A stretch of DNA of 38,588 nt from contig JADHVR010000034.1 of assembly GCA_016783885.1 (NCBI GenBank), positions 1-38,588 of the forward strand. Direction: 5' to 3'. Position numbers and translations under genes: made by a program. Under the pieces are notes generated by a model. The model ran no database searches and had not been told where the DNA came from. It saw only the letters and a program-made list of their open reading frames with translations. Shown piece by piece: positions 16,807 through 24,528 of this stretch. This DNA comes from Bacteroidales bacterium (GTDB lineage: Bacteria > Bacteroidota > Bacteroidia > Bacteroidales > JAADJA01). The number at the start of each line of letters is the position of its first letter. Positions within the stretch are counted from its first letter, which is position 1.

Positions 16807-18078
16807 ATGAAACAGCTTCTTAGCATATTATTTACAATAATCCTGGTAAAATCCTCTTTTGCCCAGATCGGATTTTATTATCCGTATTTTCCGTATGATC
16901 CGGCTGAATCAACCGAATGGAAGTGGCAGGTTTCGGCTTTTGCAAATGAAGCATCTAATTCAAACGCTTTTACTAATGAGTTTTTCAACACTGCTAATAA
17001 ATCAAAATTTCTTGATAAAGAGTTAATCAACACACAAATTGAGAATATGAATGATTTTGTTCTTGCCGGACAGATAAGGAATATTGGGGTAGGGGCAAAA
17101 ATAAATTCGAAAAAGAACAAGGGAAATAAATATTTATATTTAGGAATTGAGCACAGGCGATATCTCGATATATACCTCGATGATGATTTAATAAAATTAC
17201 TATTGCTTGGGAATAAGCCTTTTGCAGGAGAAATATTAAAAGCAACCGATTCAAAATATTACAGTATCTATTTCAACCAGTTAAAAGGCGGTATGGGATA
17301 CAGATTTGGAACCTCAGAAGCTAACCAGCATTTTACATGGAATCTGGCATTAAATATCGGTCAGAATTATGATTACATTGAAGTGCAAAATTCAACCTTA
17401 TATACTGATCCTGACGGAGATTTTTTGGATGTTACAGCTTTAGCAAATACAAAACTATCAGACACGGTTTGGGCGGAAGTTTATCAGATGAACGGTTTGG
17501 GACTGTCAGCCGATGTGGAATATTCCTATACCAAACCCGACGACTTTCATTTTGACCTTAACTTAAGAAACCTCGGCTTTATCTTTTGGAACGGAGATAC
17601 CTTTATCGGCGAAATCGATACAAATTTTGTTTTTGATGGAGTAGGTGTTGATACAACTTCCTCGCAAAATGATAATCTGCCTGATGATTATTCCTACAAA
17701 AGCCTTCGAAGAATTTTATTTAAAGATCCCGAATCGTCTTCTTTTACAACCGGACTGCCTGTCAGCCTCAGGTTTTCTGCCGGAAAATATTTCGCTTCTA
17801 ATCAATTTTATGCCGGTTTAAACGGAACGTATTATCCCTTTTTAAGCGCAAAATTCATGTTCGAGATTTTTGCCACCTGGAATTATAAAAACAAGCTGTA
17901 CCTCACACCGGTTGTTTTATACAGCAGCTACGGGAAGGTGAACTATGGACTTTGTCTTGGTGTGAATATCCATAAAAAAGTAAGCATTCACGTGGGTTCG
18001 GGGTACCTGAACAGCATGTTCAATAAAAATGAACTTCTCGGAAAAGGCGGCTTTGTCAGGTTGACTTTTATAAATTAA
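16807..18078 (+). CDS. Predicted outer-membrane beta-barrel protein (DUF5723-like)
   Basis: This 423-residue protein has a cleavable signal (MKQLLSILFTIILVKSSFAQ, cleavage after Ala19 or so). Amphipathic strands of alternating hydrophobic residues run to the C-terminus, ending GGFVRLTFIN with a terminal aromatic residue in the last strand as in outer-membrane barrels. Segments such as NDFVLAGQIRNIGVGAKI and FHFDLNLRNLGFIFW resemble DUF5723 and related barrel families. It follows the lipoprotein gene by 10 bases. The pair may form a surface complex; function is unknown. After the stop comes the inverted-repeat region. Confidence 0.72.
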   Translation: MKQLLSILFTIILVKSSFAQIGFYYPYFPYDPAESTEWKWQVSAFANEASNSNAFTNEFFNTANKSKFLDKELINTQIENMNDFVLAGQIRNIGVGAKINSKKNKGNKYLYLGIEHRRYLDIYLDDDLIKLLLLGNKPFAGEILKATDSKYYSIYFNQLKGGMGYRFGTSEANQHFTWNLALNIGQNYDYIEVQNSTLYTDPDGDFLDVTALANTKLSDTVWAEVYQMNGLGLSADVEYSYTKPDDFHFDLNLRNLGFIFWNGDTFIGEIDTNFVFDGVGVDTTSSQNDNLPDDYSYKSLRRILFKDPESSSFTTGLPVSLRFSAGKYFASNQFYAGLNGTYYPFLSAKFMFEIFATWNYKNKLYLTPVVLYSSYGKVNYGLCLGVNIHKKVSIHVGSGYLNSMFNKNELLGKGGFVRLTFIN

Positions 18079-18134
18079 ATTGTAACTACTCAGCCGGTAA
18101 TAATATTAGTTAATCGTATGAATTATAAAACTTT

Positions 18135-18238
18135 AACCACAAAGTCCACAAAGGTTACACAAAGTTCACAATTGACTAATACATTCAATTACAATTCTTT
18201 GTGTTCTTTGTAAATTTTCATAGTGCCCTTTGTGGTTA
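18135..18238. repeat. CACAAAG-type palindromic element
   Basis: AACCACAAAG (18135-18144) and CTTTGTGGTT (18229-18238) are perfect inverted ends of a 104-bp imperfect palindrome. Further CACAAAG units on the left and CTTTGTG units on the right pair with each other. It is related in sequence to the repeat at 6314-6396. Confidence 0.6.
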
Positions 18239-18248
18239 TATTATTTAT

Positions 18249-18617
18249 TAACATTTCTCACTTACATAATTCTTGAATCAATGAATTTTGCCCCGTCTCT
18301 TCAGGGCGGGGTCAATTAATTTACAGACAAATGTGGCTTTAGCCATTAATATTTCTGAATAATTTGTTTTTGAATGGCTAAAGCCGATTTCATATTTACA
18401 ATTCACCACCGAGCTAATCCCGATAATTATCGGGACGGTGCAAAACAATCCCTCAAATAGAAATAATTTATAGATCATTCAAGTTTATCATAAAACAGCA
18501 ATTATTGAATTTGAAAAGGCTGAATATACTGACGAAATCAGACCTCATAAATTTGCAAACTTGATTTCCGTTAGTATATCTAACACTTATTGCCCACATT
18601 CAAAGTGAGAAATGTTA
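18249..18617. repeat. MITE-like segment with 15-bp perfect terminal inverted repeats
   Basis: TAACATTTCTCACTT at 18249-18263 is repeated in inverted form at 18603-18617, enclosing 339 bases. No transposase frame is inside. The length and inverted ends suit a miniature non-autonomous element; no target-site duplication could be settled by eye. Confidence 0.5.
18418..18435. repeat. 18-bp palindrome TCCCGATA-AT-TATCGGGA
   Basis: A perfect palindrome, TCCCGATAATTATCGGGA. It differs only in its central two bases from the one at 34998-35015, and both are followed by CG. It is likely one copy of a small interspersed repeat. Confidence 0.6.
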
Positions 18618-18763
18618 GTTATTTATTTACAATACAGATAATTAACCCGGCTGAGTATTTACAAAAAAAAATACTTTGTAAAGTTGTTTTCAATTTCTCT
18701 GACCGTTTCATATTAACGGTTTCCTTTTAACTTTTTACTTTTGTCTTTTATCTTACTCCTCTC

Positions 18764-19432
18764 CTATTTACCACGATAATCCGACGGGACAAGGCATTTG
18801 TTATTAATCCATTTTCCCTTTAAGCTATCATTTGGAATAACATTGCCTTCACAATTTAAAAATTTACCCGATGAGTTCTTTTTAATAATCTTCATATTTC
18901 CAGCCTCAATAGAATCAATTATAATTTCCTGTAATTGCGTCCGGCTTGAATTTTTATTATCCAACCCTATTTCAATTCCTTTCAGGTTATTCCATAAATC
19001 CATTTCCGAGCTTATTTTATCCGGAAGATTTTCTTTTCCTCTTTTTATACCCTTTTTAAAAGTGATATAATTACCTTTCTCATGTGCTTTACCCAGCTTC
19101 CAGGCTTTTCGCCATTTAAAACTCTGTGTAAGTAACGCCATCCGGTACGAGTGTTTAAAAGCATCTACCTGTCCGCCACTGATATCGCCGTCGAGTATAT
19201 CGGTCTTTTTAATGCTGTCAGCCGACCAAAGAGTTTCTTTCGTCAGATATAATGTTTTTTTTGCAATAAAAGGATGAAAAATAACCCACCATTTTTCGGG
19301 ACGGCTTATGTTTTTAAATTCTTTGAACAGGTTATATTTTTGAGCATTAAGAGAAGGGATAAGTATAGATATATGAAGTGATACCAATAAAATTTTTATA
19401 ATAGCTTTTTTTGATATTGATATCAGTTTCAT
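18764..19432 (-). CDS. Exported DUF6973-like protein, function unknown
   Basis: 222 residues with an N-terminal hydrophobic leader (about 8-29, ending SLNAQ), so it is exported. The central part resembles DUF6973: ISGGQVDAFKHSYRMALLT, then KAWKLGKAHEKGN, and a later MDLWNNLKGIEIG. The conserved histidines and acidic residues of AFKHSY, KAHEKGN and MDLWNN suggest a metal-binding or hydrolytic site, but no activity is established as far as I know. The C-terminus contains two cysteines about 20 residues apart, possibly a disulfide. It is alone on its strand, divergent from the aminotransferase gene. Confidence 0.7.
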   Translation of the reverse strand: MKLISISKKAIIKILLVSLHISILIPSLNAQKYNLFKEFKNISRPEKWWVIFHPFIAKKTLYLTKETLWSADSIKKTDILDGDISGGQVDAFKHSYRMALLTQSFKWRKAWKLGKAHEKGNYITFKKGIKRGKENLPDKISSEMDLWNNLKGIEIGLDNKNSSRTQLQEIIIDSIEAGNMKIIKKNSSGKFLNCEGNVIPNDSLKGKWINNKCLVPSDYRGK

Positions 19433-19485
19433 CTTTTATATTTATTACAAATATCGAAATAAATAATAAATCATCGCTAAAATAT

Positions 19486-19519
19486 TTTGATACTTAATTT
19501 TTTTAATTCACTACATTTG
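19486..19519 (+). promoter_or_regulatory. Promoter of the aminotransferase gene
   Basis: TTTG (19486-19489) and TACATTTG (19512-19519), 22 bases apart, match the Bacteroidota -33/-7 pattern with slightly long spacing. The ATG follows 25 bases later. Confidence 0.6.
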
Positions 19520-19544
19520 CCGTCAAAATAATAAAAATACTTAA

Positions 19545-20747
19545 ATGAATATACTTTCTGAAAGAATAAGAAGTTTGTCAGAATCGGCTACTCTTGAGAT
19601 GACAAGGAGGAGCAGACAATTAAAAGCGCAAGGAAAAAATGTAATCAACCTGAGTATTGGCGAGCCTGACTTTAATACACCCGATAGCATTAAAAATGCA
19701 GCTAAGGAAGCCATTGATGCAAATCATACGCATTATACGCCCGTTTCAGGATTGCCAGGATTACGAAAATCAATTGCAAATAAATTAAAGCGGGATAATA
19801 ACCTCGATTTTGATTACGAGCAAATAGTAGTATCAAACGGCGCTAAGCAATCTATTGCCAATACGGTTTTATGCCTTGTTAATCCCGGAGATGAAGTCAT
19901 TGTTCCGGCTCCATACTGGGTTTCCTATCCTGAAATCGTAAAACTGGCTCAGGGCAAGATGGTTAAAATTTCAACAACGATTGACCAGGATTTTAAAGTA
20001 ACACCGGAACAGGTAGAGGCTGCTATTACTCCTAGAACCAAAGTGTTTCTTTTCAGTTCACCATGTAACCCGACCGGTTCGGTTTATTCGAAAGAAGAAT
20101 TGCAGCGAATCGCCGAAGTAATTGCAAAACATCAGAATATTTATGTTATTTCGGACGAGATATATGAATATATAAATTACATTGGCAAGCATGAAAGTAT
20201 TGCCCAATTCGATTCTATCAGAGACAGGGTTATAATTGTAAATGGTGTATCGAAAGGATATGCTATGACAGGATGGAGAATAGGATACATAGCTGCTCAG
20301 CTACAGATTGCCGAAGCCTGCGATACACTCCAGGGACAAATTACTTCCGGGGCATCCTCTATATCACAGCTTGCTTCTCTGAAAGCCATGCAAACCGATC
20401 CAGGCACATCGAATGAGCTAAAAGAAATGGTAACTGCATTTAAAGAGAGGAGAGATTTGGTTATTAAATTATTAGAAGATATTCCGGGTATAAAGACAAA
20501 CATACCTGTCGGTGCCTTTTATATTTTCCCTAATATATCTTACTATTTAGGTAAATCGAACGGACAAGAAAAAATCAGAAATGACAGGGATTTTTGCTTT
20601 TATTTGTTAAATAAGGCTCTTATAGCAATAGTTCCCGGGTCAGCATTCGGTAATCCTAATTGTGTAAGGATATCTTATGCAACTTCAAATGATAATCTGG
20701 TCGATGCCCTTAACAGAATGAAACAGGCTTTGGCTGAATTGTCGTAG
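19545..20747 (+). CDS. PLP-dependent aminotransferase, aspartate type (class I/II)
   Basis: A 400-residue fold-type I aminotransferase of the Igamma subgroup, most like bacterial aspartate aminotransferase (aspartate and 2-oxoglutarate to oxaloacetate and glutamate); some members also act on prephenate. Key residues visible are the PLP Schiff-base lysine K237 in NGVSKGYAMTGWRIGY, N175 in SSPCNPTGS, D204 and Y207 in ISDEIYEY, and the substrate-carboxylate Arg in the C-terminal part (NCVRISYA). The N-terminus (SEATLEM-like SESATLEMTRRSRQLKAQG) is typical. It has its own promoter. The precise substrate cannot be fixed from sequence alone. Confidence 0.9.
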   Translation: MNILSERIRSLSESATLEMTRRSRQLKAQGKNVINLSIGEPDFNTPDSIKNAAKEAIDANHTHYTPVSGLPGLRKSIANKLKRDNNLDFDYEQIVVSNGAKQSIANTVLCLVNPGDEVIVPAPYWVSYPEIVKLAQGKMVKISTTIDQDFKVTPEQVEAAITPRTKVFLFSSPCNPTGSVYSKEELQRIAEVIAKHQNIYVISDEIYEYINYIGKHESIAQFDSIRDRVIIVNGVSKGYAMTGWRIGYIAAQLQIAEACDTLQGQITSGASSISQLASLKAMQTDPGTSNELKEMVTAFKERRDLVIKLLEDIPGIKTNIPVGAFYIFPNISYYLGKSNGQEKIRNDRDFCFYLLNKALIAIVPGSAFGNPNCVRISYATSNDNLVDALNRMKQALAELS

Positions 20748-20784
20748 TAACAGATATTTATTGTCATTATTTTTATATCTTTAG

Positions 20785-21813
20785 ATGAATCAAGAATTGA
20801 TTAAAGTGAAAAAAGAAGATTATATCAAGCTTTTCGAATCGTTTAATAACTTAAATGTTTTGATAATCGGGGATGTGATGGTTGACTCTTACCTTTGGGG
20901 TGAAGTTGAAAGGATTTCCCCTGAAGCCCCTGTTCCCATTGTTTCGGTGAAGAAGCGTGAAAACCGCCTGGGCGGAGCAGCTAATGTTGCCCTTAATGTA
21001 AAAGCTATGGGAGCAAACCCAATTCTTTGCTCGGTAGTTGGCAATGATTTGAAAGGAAATGAATTCATCGGACTGCTGAGGAAACAGGAGATGGATACGG
21101 TTGGGATCATAAAGAGTTCCGATCGAATAACAACGACTAAGTTCAGAGTAATCGGTAACAAAGTTCAATTATTGCGTGTTGACGAAGAAATTGAGGAAAC
21201 CCTGAGTGATAAAAACAGGCAGGAGATTTTTGAGCGATTTCAGGAAATACTTAATAAGTATAAAATTGATGTTATTATTTTTCAGGACTATGATAAGGGT
21301 GTGATTTCAGAGGATCTGATCCGAAGTATGGTTAATAAGGCTAACGAATTGAATATTCCGGTTGCCGTTGATCCGAAAAAAAGAAATTTTACTGCTTATA
21401 ATAATATTACCTTATTTAAACCCAACCTGAAAGAATTGAAAGATGGACTAAAGATAGACTTTGACTCGAAGAATCAGCTTGAACTGAATAATACCATTAA
21501 CCGGTTAAGGTCTGTTATAAATACGGAAATAGTGCTGGTTACTTTATCAGAGGACGGGATTTTTATTGATTATAAGTACGATGGTCAAAAAAGCACGAAG
21601 ATCATACCTTCGTATGTCCGGTCAATTTCTGATGTGTCAGGCGCCGGCGATACGGTAATAAGTATTGCTTCACTGTGTCTTGCGCTGAATATTGACCCTG
21701 TGTTATTAGCAACTATTTCAAACCTTGCCGGAGGATTGGTTTGCGAAATGGTAGGGGTGGTTCCTGTGGATAAGGAAAAATTGTTGAGCGAGGCAATTAA
21801 GCTTAGGCTGTAA
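20785..21813 (+). CDS. rfaE1: D-glycero-beta-D-manno-heptose-7-phosphate kinase (RfaE1/HldE N-domain type)
   Basis: A 342-residue PfkB-family sugar kinase that phosphorylates heptose 7-phosphate at C1 on the way to ADP-heptose for lipopolysaccharide. The N-terminal motif GDVMVDSYLWGEVERISPEA, then PVPIV and the RLGGAANVALNVKAMGA glycine-rich segment are hallmark RfaE/HldE sequences. The C-terminal DVSGAGDTVI contains the catalytic Asp and anion hole. The chain stops after the kinase domain, so the adenylyltransferase (RfaE2) activity must be encoded separately, as is usual outside enteric bacteria. It lies 37 bases after the aminotransferase, with PorT downstream. Confidence 0.92.
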   Translation: MNQELIKVKKEDYIKLFESFNNLNVLIIGDVMVDSYLWGEVERISPEAPVPIVSVKKRENRLGGAANVALNVKAMGANPILCSVVGNDLKGNEFIGLLRKQEMDTVGIIKSSDRITTTKFRVIGNKVQLLRVDEEIEETLSDKNRQEIFERFQEILNKYKIDVIIFQDYDKGVISEDLIRSMVNKANELNIPVAVDPKKRNFTAYNNITLFKPNLKELKDGLKIDFDSKNQLELNNTINRLRSVINTEIVLVTLSEDGIFIDYKYDGQKSTKIIPSYVRSISDVSGAGDTVISIASLCLALNIDPVLLATISNLAGGLVCEMVGVVPVDKEKLLSEAIKLRL

Positions 21814-21838
21814 TGATTATTAAAAACATAGATTCGCC

Positions 21839-21854
21839 TGTCTGACGCCAGACA
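21839..21854 (+). terminator. Short hairpin after rfaE1
   Basis: TGTCTG (21839-21844), loop ACGC, CAGACA (21849-21854) is a perfect 6-bp stem 26 bases past the rfaE1 stop. No T-run follows, so termination is weak. It sits just upstream of the porT -33 element and may also be a small repeat. Confidence 0.3.
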
Positions 21855-21856
21855 AC

Positions 21857-21887
21857 TTGGTTAAAAATGAAAATATATATAAATTTG
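21857..21887 (+). promoter_or_regulatory. Promoter of porT
   Basis: TTG at 21857-21859 and TAAATTTG at 21880-21887, separated by 20 bases, form a good Bacteroidota promoter. This decides the porT start: the in-frame TTG at 21857 is the -33 element and cannot be translated from this promoter, so translation must begin downstream. Confidence 0.6.
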
Positions 21888-21943
21888 CACAAAAAATAAA
21901 AAATCACAATAACCGTTATTATTATCACAAAAAAAACAAGTCC

Positions 21944-22714
21944 TTGAAATTATTTAAAGTCATCTTAATAAGTATTGTCTGCCTGATAATTTTATTTCCA
22001 AAAAATTCTTATGCTCAATCCCGAAAAGTGGTAAATATGCCCGTTTACGATTATCACAAGTACCACTTCGGGTTTATACTTGCCATGAACCAAATGCACT
22101 TCACAATAAAACCTATCGAAGGGCTTAATTATAAAATATTCGATTCGATAGCTGCACAGGAAATCTCCGCTGACTCTGCCATGCTGTATTCTGTTGAAGA
22201 TGACCCCACCATAGGTTTTACCGTTGGAATTGTTTCTAACCTCCGCTTAGGAAATTATTTTGATCTCAGGTTTATTCCTTCTCTTACTTTTGGTGAGCGT
22301 TACTTAGATTACAGAATATTGAAATTCAGGAATGGTGAACAGGAGCTTATCGAGATAAGGAAAAACATTCCTTCCACATTTGTTGAATTACCTTTTCATC
22401 TCAAATATAAATCGAAACGATTAAATAACTTCAGAGCTTATGTGCTTACAGGAGTAAATTTCCGTATTGACCTGGCTTCTCAGGCTAATAAAAGTAGAGA
22501 CCTGTCGCAGGTACAGGTTAAACTTAAAAGGAACGATATTTATTATGAAATAGGCGTGGGATTTGACTTTTATTTTGAATGGTTCAAATTAGGAACGGAA
22601 GTGAAAATGTCTTATGGAATTCTTGACATTCTGAAAAGAGAGGGCAATATCTATACTGACGGAATTGATAAGCTATCATCTAAAATTTTTCAGTTCTCCT
22701 TTACATTTGAATAA
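21944..22714 (+). CDS. porT: PorT-family outer-membrane protein (type IX secretion)
   Basis: A 257-codon frame from TTG 21944 encodes a signal peptide (KLFKVILISIVCLII...SYAQ). A mature barrel follows, beginning KVVNMPVYDYHKYHFGFILA. PorT is required for type IX secretion and gliding in Bacteroidota. The YHFGF start, the amphipathic strands and the terminal strand ending KIFQFSFTFE fit this outer-membrane family. I chose TTG 21944 because the earlier in-frame TTG (21857) is in the promoter and would add a charged 29-residue tail before the signal peptide. No ATG is available in this frame before the leader. Its presence predicts T9SS cargo elsewhere in the genome. Confidence 0.8.
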   Translation: MKLFKVILISIVCLIILFPKNSYAQSRKVVNMPVYDYHKYHFGFILAMNQMHFTIKPIEGLNYKIFDSIAAQEISADSAMLYSVEDDPTIGFTVGIVSNLRLGNYFDLRFIPSLTFGERYLDYRILKFRNGEQELIEIRKNIPSTFVELPFHLKYKSKRLNNFRAYVLTGVNFRIDLASQANKSRDLSQVQVKLKRNDIYYEIGVGFDFYFEWFKLGTEVKMSYGILDILKREGNIYTDGIDKLSSKIFQFSFTFE

Positions 22715-22730
22715 CAAACCTTGCTATGAT

Positions 22731-23414
22731 ATGAAAGGAAAACAAAAGACCCCGGAACTTTTTGATACCCTTGTTAAAAAAGCTATCTTAAAACAGTTGG
22801 TGTATCAAAATACGGTAGATACACTTCAAATGCTGAAGGCGGGAATGCAAGATCTTGTTGATAAATATGAAGCATTAAAGCTGGAAGGGTCAAAAAAAAT
22901 TCCTTTTACTTATAAAGACAGGGGAGAGTTTGAAGCAGAGCTGAAATTTGGCGGCGACACACTTGTATTTATGATGCACACTAATGTTTTTGAATTTTCG
23001 AGGGATCATGAAGTAATGAAAACCCCTTATATCAAAGAAGATATAAGCAGGTCGTATTGCGGTATTATCAATATTTTTAACTTCCTTAGCGATTCCTTTA
23101 AATACGACAGGGTAAATGATGTCGGTTACATGATAGGAAGGGTTTTTATTAATAAAGATAAACATTATTTCATTGAAGGGAAAAGAGAGATTGGATTTTT
23201 ATATAACAGTTTTGCAAATTCGTTAATGAATAAAGATACAGCAGGCAATATTCTTGAGTCGGCTATACTTTACACAATAAATTTTGATTTATTAACCCCG
23301 CCTTACGACAGCGTGAAAGAAGTTACTGTCAAGGAGTTCAATGCTGTCCTGGGTTCCATGCAGATTAAAACGGGTAAAAGGTTAGGCTTTAAATTTCAGG
23401 CTGACCCGGAATAA
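22731..23414 (+). CDS. Conserved hypothetical protein downstream of porT
   Basis: From ATG 22731 it has 227 residues. It starts MKGKQKTPELFDTLVKKAIL, with an N-terminal helix (LFDTLVKKAILKQLVYQN), then a mixed alpha/beta region with KFGGDTLVFMMHTNVFEF. There is no signal peptide or membrane segment, so it is probably cytoplasmic. A longer frame from 22665 would overlap the end of porT by 50 bases and add an unlikely leader, so I prefer 22731, 16 bases after the porT stop. I recall similar proteins only as Bacteroidota hypotheticals; no catalytic motif is evident. Co-transcription with porT is likely. Confidence 0.72.
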   Translation: MKGKQKTPELFDTLVKKAILKQLVYQNTVDTLQMLKAGMQDLVDKYEALKLEGSKKIPFTYKDRGEFEAELKFGGDTLVFMMHTNVFEFSRDHEVMKTPYIKEDISRSYCGIINIFNFLSDSFKYDRVNDVGYMIGRVFINKDKHYFIEGKREIGFLYNSFANSLMNKDTAGNILESAILYTINFDLLTPPYDSVKEVTVKEFNAVLGSMQIKTGKRLGFKFQADPE

Positions 23415-23447
23415 TCACCTTAATCAAATTCAAAACGGCAAAAAAAA

Positions 23448-23478
23448 TTTGTATATTTTAAAAAAAGTAATACTTTTG
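23448..23478 (+). promoter_or_regulatory. Promoter of tRNA-Glu
   Basis: TTTG at 23448-23451 and TACTTTTG at 23471-23478 are exact -33 and -7 elements separated by 19 bases. The tRNA starts 41 bases after the -7 box. Confidence 0.7.
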
Positions 23479-23519
23479 CACTCCCAAAATTTGAAAATAG
23501 TTTATTCTTATAAATATTT

Positions 23520-23591
23520 GGTCCGTTCGTCTAGGGGTTAGGACGCCAGGTTTTCATCCTGGTAACAGGGGTTCGATTCCCCTACGGACTA
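23520..23591 (+). tRNA. tRNA-Glu (anticodon UUC)
   Basis: A full cloverleaf is visible: acceptor GGTCCGT with ACGGACT (a G1-U72 wobble), an anticodon stem CCAGG/CCTGG around the loop TTTTCAT (anticodon TTC), and a T-arm AGGGG-TTCGATT-CCCCT. The discriminator base is A at 23591. The 3' CCA is not encoded. A strong promoter precedes it and a hairpin terminator follows within 10 bases. Confidence 0.96.
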
Positions 23592-23599
23592 CAAAAAAG

Positions 23600-23631
23600 G
23601 AAACCCGGACATTTATTGTTCGGGTTTCTTT
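23600..23631 (+). terminator. Intrinsic terminator of tRNA-Glu
   Basis: An 11-bp stem pairs GAAACCCGGAC (23600-23610) with GTTCGGGTTTC (23617-23627 region), with one G-U pair and a short AT loop, followed by TTTGT. The stem core AAACCCGGA / TTCGGGTTT recurs after tRNA-Arg. Confidence 0.75.
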
Positions 23632-23834
23632 GTATTTAAGCTTTCATGTCGCGCCAAAGCACCAACAGAGTAAACCTGAAAGGGTTGTGTACAATATCTA
23701 TCTTTTTGTATAATTTATACAATATTACAATTATTTGTATTGTTTTTGCTAAATTATTCTTGCATTATTTACGCCCGGATTAGCTAACCCTAATGCCCAC
23801 CACTTAAATCCGGACGAGCAGAGGTTGATGATTA

Positions 23835-24035
23835 CATAGCTCTTTCGGATTTAAGCGCCGGACTAATGCGTTGGTTAATCCGAAAGTAAATAATCATGGA
23901 TTTGCAATCCGATTATATATTCAAGGCAGAGCAGTCAGTTAGTTTTCGGTATTTTGTCCTGGATTACAAATCCGTTAATCATAAATTTTCGGATTAGCTT
24001 TCCCGCATTTCCTCTCTCAAATCCAAAAAAGCCCG
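23835..24035 (+). repeat. 201-bp direct repeat, copy 1
   Basis: It begins CATAGCTCTTTCGGATTT and ends CAAATCCAAAAAAGCCCG. It is the same length as copy 2 and well over 90% identical by eye. The spacer between copies is 162 bases, so the period is 363 bases. Confidence 0.8.
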
Positions 24036-24197
24036 GAGATTGGGATAAACACAGCAAGTCGAAGATGGATTAGCGGGAAAGGGACTTGCTTTGTTGAAAA
24101 GTTCTCGCTGATTTTTTTCGTCAGGGCAAGTTTCATTTTTTCGACAAGCCAAGTCCCTATCACACGGGCTTACTTCGACTTGGCGTGTCTTATGTGC

Positions 24198-24398
24198 CAT
24201 AGCTCTTTCGGATTTGAGCACCGGCATAGTGCGTTGGTTAATCCGAAAGTAAATAATCATGGATTTGCAATCCGACTCTATATTCAAGGCAGAGTAGTCT
24301 GTTAATTTTCGGTATTCTGTCCTGGATTACAAATCCGTTAATCATTAATTTTCGGATTAGCTTTCCCGCATTTCCTCTCTCAAATCCAAAAAAGCCCG
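24198..24398 (+). repeat. 201-bp direct repeat, copy 2
   Basis: It begins CATAGCTCTTTCGGATTT and ends CAAATCCAAAAAAGCCCG, as in copy 1. Differences are scattered single substitutions (for example GATTATATA against GACTCTATA in the middle), with no length change, which suggests a duplication that has begun to diverge. Confidence 0.8.
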
Positions 24399-24528
24399 AT
24401 ATTCAGTGGCAGGCTGGAATCTTTATGTTATTTCCGTCCGGGCTAACTAACTCTGATATCTATCGCTCAAATCCGGACGAGCAGAGATACAATGTGCCTT
24501 TGCACCCTGAACAAGCTTCTGTGCACAC

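Larger units (their letters stand above)
18087..18657. repeat. Gene-free stretch built of nested inverted repeats
   Basis: The outermost 11-base inverted repeat is TACTCAGCCGG at 18087-18097 with CCGGCTGAGTA at 18647-18657. Inside it are a CACAAAG palindrome (18135-18238), a 15-base perfect inverted repeat (TAACATTTCTCACTT 18249-18263 and its complement 18603-18617), a 13-base perfect one (18335-18347 with 18373-18385), an 18-bp palindrome (18418-18435) and an imperfect 17-base pair (18524-18540 with 18562-18579). The layout resembles small non-autonomous elements inserted inside one another. The minus-strand open frame at 18278-18478 is made of these repeats and is not counted as a gene. Confidence 0.65.
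23773..24485. repeat. Intergenic repeat cluster (A-B-spacer-B-A layout)
   Basis: The region contains no convincing gene. Two 201-base direct copies (23835-24035 and 24198-24398) lie between two copies of a short module ending AAATCCGGACGAGCAGAG (23806-23823 and 24468-24485). Inside each copy are stems such as CTTTCGGATT (23842-23851) with AATCCGAAAG (23877-23886), and palindromic cores GGATTTGCAATCC and GGATTACAAATCC. The repeated CGGATT/AATCCG theme suggests foldable DNA or RNA. The plus-strand remainder 23632-23772 shows nothing recognisable. Confidence 0.7.

Noticed and set aside
18278..18478. Open frame of 66 codons on the minus strand
   Set aside because: It consists of the GGCTTTAGCC inverted repeat and the TCCCGATA palindrome read through; repeated DNA of this kind gives spurious frames.
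23994..24287. Open frame of 97 codons on the minus strand
   Set aside because: It spans parts of both 201-bp direct repeats and their spacer; no signal, motif or ribosome site supports it.
23773..24485. CRISPR array
   Set aside because: Only two long (201-bp) copies with a 162-base spacer are present; there are no short regular repeats and no cas genes.
23632..24528. DGR template repeat or reverse transcriptase next to the variable-domain gene
   Set aside because: No stretch here resembles the variable segments, and no frame in the window has reverse-transcriptase motifs; the template, if any, is elsewhere.
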